NCBI GenBank assembly: GCA_016302435.1
Contig: JAEDNQ010000031.1
Location: forward strand, 1 to 16,840
From: Bacteroidaceae bacterium
GTDB taxonomy: Bacteria > Bacteroidota > Bacteroidia > Bacteroidales > Bacteroidaceae
Direction of reading: 5' to 3'
DNA length: 16,840 bases
The position numbers and the translations under genes were made by a program. The notes below the pieces were generated by a model. That model had not been told where the DNA came from, did not search any database, and saw only the letters and a list, made by a program, of their open reading frames with translations. This document shows positions 14,673-16,840 of the stretch, piece after piece (the stretch's first letter is position 1; the number at the start of each line of letters is the position of its first letter).

Positions 14673-16720
14673 CACTTTATGATGAGTATCTTGGCGCACG
14701 CTCCCTCGTTGCCTTCAGCGTCGGTGCAGAGAGCATAGTATATGCCTGAGGAGACACGTCGTCCTGTGCTGTAGCAGCAGTCCCAAGAGTATTCGCCTCC
14801 TACGCTTATGCCCTCGGTGACGAGCTTGCCCGCGGCACTTACTATCTTCACCACAGAGTTGGCCATGAGCCCCGTGATGTGCACCTTGCCTATGTATTCA
14901 GGCCTGACAGGATTGGGGAAGACCTTAAGTAGATCAGAGCTCATTGTCGTTTCAGGGTCAGTGGCATCTCCATAGAAGGAGCACAATCCCGACCTTGTGG
15001 CTATGAAGACCTCTCCCGTCTTGCCATTGATGGCTATGTCGTTGATGGCATCGTCGAGGAGAGGGCTGTTGCTTGCGGTGAAATGTTCGATAGTCTCCAT
15101 GCCGTCTGCGCTGATGAGGTAGACGCCATTGCTGACTGTGCCTATCCACTTGCGGTTGCCTCCGTCGATGGCTATACAGTTGACTGGCACCTCATTGAGG
15201 AGGTAGTCACCGAGTCCTGAGCCGTCATTTCGCGGCACGATGACCTGCGTGAAGGTAAATCCGCTCTCAAAGACCTGGTCAGGCATGCTTGTCATGAAGA
15301 CTCCCTGTTCGCAACCTATCCAGATGTCTCCGTTGAGGTCTTCGGTGGCGCAGTAGTAGAGGTTGGGCTGATATGAGTCGCCATTCTGATTTTTGATATT
15401 GGTGATATACTTATAATTATCGTCCGACGTGTTGTCGATTGTGCCGTTGGTGTTGACTACAAGGATGCCAGCCTCGCCGAGCGAGCTTGTCGTGCGTCGG
15501 CAGTTTATCCAAGCCCATCCTCGGCGGTCTATCATGGTGCGGTCGAAAGTAGGCTTGCCCTTGATCTGGTCAATGTACAGAGCCTTCCATTTGCCGTCGG
15601 CCTTGCGTATGCGCACGATGGTGTCACACTCATTGTTGCACATCCACAGGTTGCCGTCGTCGTCATAGCTGAGGCCTGTGACACGCACGTACCATCCTGC
15701 GTTCTTATTGTCGGGGAGGATGGAAGTGAGGGGAGAGTTGTCATACGAATAGTGTGCAGCAAGCTTATAGTCCCTGAACTCATAGATGCCGCTGCGCATA
15801 GTGCCCAACCAGTGGTGCGACGCATCGTCGGGATCCTGCACCACATCTGTCACATTGAGATATGCCCTTGCACCCACCAGCTCTATGGCCTCCTCCTCAT
15901 CAAAGGCAGTCCATTTGCCGTCCTCATAAGCCATGGCGGTGCCTGTGTGCTCCACGTTGGGGTAGAAGAAGTTGCCGCCAGCCACGAGGAGGCGTTCCCC
16001 TTGCATGTTGAGTCTGTAAGAAAGATTGCGTATGGGCGAGTCGATAATGATGTCCTTGACCTTATCGAGCAGGGCAGCAGCCTCATCCTTCTCTTCCTGC
16101 GTCTGACCGAAGGAGACGGGCGAGGTTGCGACTTTCTTCCAGTTGTTCATGTCGACGAGGTTGGTGCTGGTGTCACCTTCCATGACGCCTGAAGCCGTAT
16201 TGGCATATATCTTGCCGCCAGCCATGTTGGCATTAGTCACCTTTGAGCCAAACTGGTAGAGATTGACGAAGTAGCGTTTGGCGAGATCTACCTGGACGAG
16301 GCTGTTGCCTATGGATATGAGAGCTGTGCCATCCACCACCTTCAGTTCGTAGATGGTCTTATCGTCCAACGACTTCGATTTGAGGTCGGGCAGATTGAAC
16401 ATGGTATCGTTCATGCCCATCAGGTCGATGTTGCCATTGCTATATAGCACGACGAGCTGCCTTGTCTTGCTGCAATAGGCTATATCCTTGATGCCGCAGT
16501 CGCTCAGTGCATTGACCTTGTCATAAGTTGCAACGAGATTATCTTCAGTGTCATAACTGAACAACGCTCCGTTGGCAAGGACAAAGATGCGGCTATCGGT
16601 CTTTACGGCCTTGCTGGCATTGTGGTATGAGGCATAAACCTTCCATTCTTCGGCCTTGGCAGGCTGGACAAGCAAGGTGGCAAGGAGGATTGTAAGTAAT
16701 AGGATGCAGGTACGTTTCAT
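14672..16720 (-). CDS. porZ: PorZ-like type IX secretion component with C-terminal sorting domain
   Basis: A 682-residue secreted beta-propeller protein resembling PorZ, the surface component of the type IX secretion attachment complex (PorU, V, Q, Z) that in Porphyromonas gingivalis binds anionic LPS. Residues 1-23 form a signal peptide ending QPAKA. Next come PorZ-type propeller blades (W.VY.SY, LFSYDTEDN, NALSDCGIKDIAYC, LYSNGNIDL) and then two-component-regulator-type blades (DDDGNLWMCNN, DLNGDIWIGCEQGVFM, GNRKWIGTVSNGVYLI, GEVFIATRSGLCSF). Residues ~601-682 are a type A sorting domain: FPNPVRP, VKIVSAAGKLV, GGEYSWD, VSSGIYYA and a final KILIIK. P. gingivalis PorZ is about 776 residues, so this one is shorter. 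It leads a probable operon with a glycosyltransferase and a phosphoesterase. A generic propeller cargo protein is the alternative call. Confidence 0.85.
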   Translation of the reverse strand: MKRTCILLLTILLATLLVQPAKAEEWKVYASYHNASKAVKTDSRIFVLANGALFSYDTEDNLVATYDKVNALSDCGIKDIAYCSKTRQLVVLYSNGNIDLMGMNDTMFNLPDLKSKSLDDKTIYELKVVDGTALISIGNSLVQVDLAKRYFVNLYQFGSKVTNANMAGGKIYANTASGVMEGDTSTNLVDMNNWKKVATSPVSFGQTQEEKDEAAALLDKVKDIIIDSPIRNLSYRLNMQGERLLVAGGNFFYPNVEHTGTAMAYEDGKWTAFDEEEAIELVGARAYLNVTDVVQDPDDASHHWLGTMRSGIYEFRDYKLAAHYSYDNSPLTSILPDNKNAGWYVRVTGLSYDDDGNLWMCNNECDTIVRIRKADGKWKALYIDQIKGKPTFDRTMIDRRGWAWINCRRTTSSLGEAGILVVNTNGTIDNTSDDNYKYITNIKNQNGDSYQPNLYYCATEDLNGDIWIGCEQGVFMTSMPDQVFESGFTFTQVIVPRNDGSGLGDYLLNEVPVNCIAIDGGNRKWIGTVSNGVYLISADGMETIEHFTASNSPLLDDAINDIAINGKTGEVFIATRSGLCSFYGDATDPETTMSSDLLKVFPNPVRPEYIGKVHITGLMANSVVKIVSAAGKLVTEGISVGGEYSWDCCYSTGRRVSSGIYYALCTDAEGNEGACAKILIIK

Positions 16721-16744
16721 TTATTAGAGTATAAGAGGGTTAAG

Positions 16745-16785
16745 GAGAGGCTATAGAGGCTATAGAAGCTATAGAAGCTCCTCTC
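16745..16785 (-). repeat. Three tandem 9-bp units in the porZ leader
   Basis: TATAGAGGC, TATAGAAGC and TATAGAAGC occupy 16752-16778, which on the - strand read GCYTCTATA, the unit also found at 8061-8152. The array is flanked by GAGAGG (16745-16750) and CCTCTC (16780-16785), which are complementary. It sits between the porZ promoter and its start codon, so it should be transcribed as part of the 5' UTR. Confidence 0.85.
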
Positions 16786-16799
16786 TCACAAATTCGACA

Positions 16800-16831
16800 C
16801 AAAGTTAGCTAAAGTTGTTCAGTCAGCCAAA
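16800..16831 (-). promoter_or_regulatory. porZ operon promoter (Bacteroidetes type)
   Basis: On the - strand TTTG (16828-16831) is followed after exactly 20 nt by TAACTTTG (16800-16807), the same geometry as the GH53 promoter. The predicted start near 16793 gives a leader of about 72 nt that contains the 9-bp repeat array. Confidence 0.7.
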
Positions 16832-16840
16832 ACATTAGCA

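Overview
The window looks like chromosomal core sequence from a Bacteroidales bacterium, most likely Prevotella/Segatella or a close relative. The evidence is a PorZ-like type IX secretion protein with a C-terminal sorting domain, recurring TAnnTTTG (-7) promoter elements (two of them with TTTG exactly 20 nt upstream), start codons without clear Shine-Dalgarno sequences, and a cvpA-sufB-sufC-sufD cluster. No insertion sequence, phage gene, CRISPR array or rRNA was seen. The genus is an inference from gene content; no search was run.

Layout. (1) 58-4123, + strand: a CvpA-family membrane protein followed by the SUF iron-sulfur scaffold genes sufB, sufC and sufD, closed by a strong hairpin at 4161-4201. 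No cysteine desulfurase (sufS) or sufE/sufU follows. (2) 4319-5773, - strand: a DinF-like MATE exporter and, upstream of it, a tRNA-Asn(GUU) with its own promoter and terminator. (3) 5988-9854, + strand: a GT4 and a GT2 glycosyltransferase with an 11-nt overlap, a 110-bp spacer carrying a 9-bp repeat, and a SulP/SLC26 anion transporter with a STAS domain. (4) 10032-11246, + strand: an HI0933/YhiN-type flavoprotein, preceded by a spacer with two 18-bp direct repeats. (5) 11328-16720, - strand: a GH53 endo-galactanase lipoprotein under its own promoter; then, upstream, a YfcE-like phosphoesterase, a GT2 glycosyltransferase and a porZ-like gene in series behind a well-formed promoter at the right edge.

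How the genes fit together. SufBCD is the scaffold complex for Fe-S cluster assembly. The three glycosyltransferases probably act in surface polysaccharide or LPS synthesis. PorZ belongs to the cell-surface complex that attaches type IX cargo to anionic LPS, so a glycosyltransferase directly downstream of it is suggestive, though its acceptor is unknown. The GH53 enzyme would cut beta-1,4-galactan at the cell surface, but it has no SusC/SusD partner here.

Most of the window is ordinary housekeeping sequence. The most unusual signal is a 9-bp unit, GCYTCTATA, arrayed in the spacer before the transporter gene and in the predicted 5' UTR of porZ, in the same sense relative to the downstream gene both times, with related fragments at the stop codons of two glycosyltransferase genes. 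I do not see a convincing new multi-gene system.
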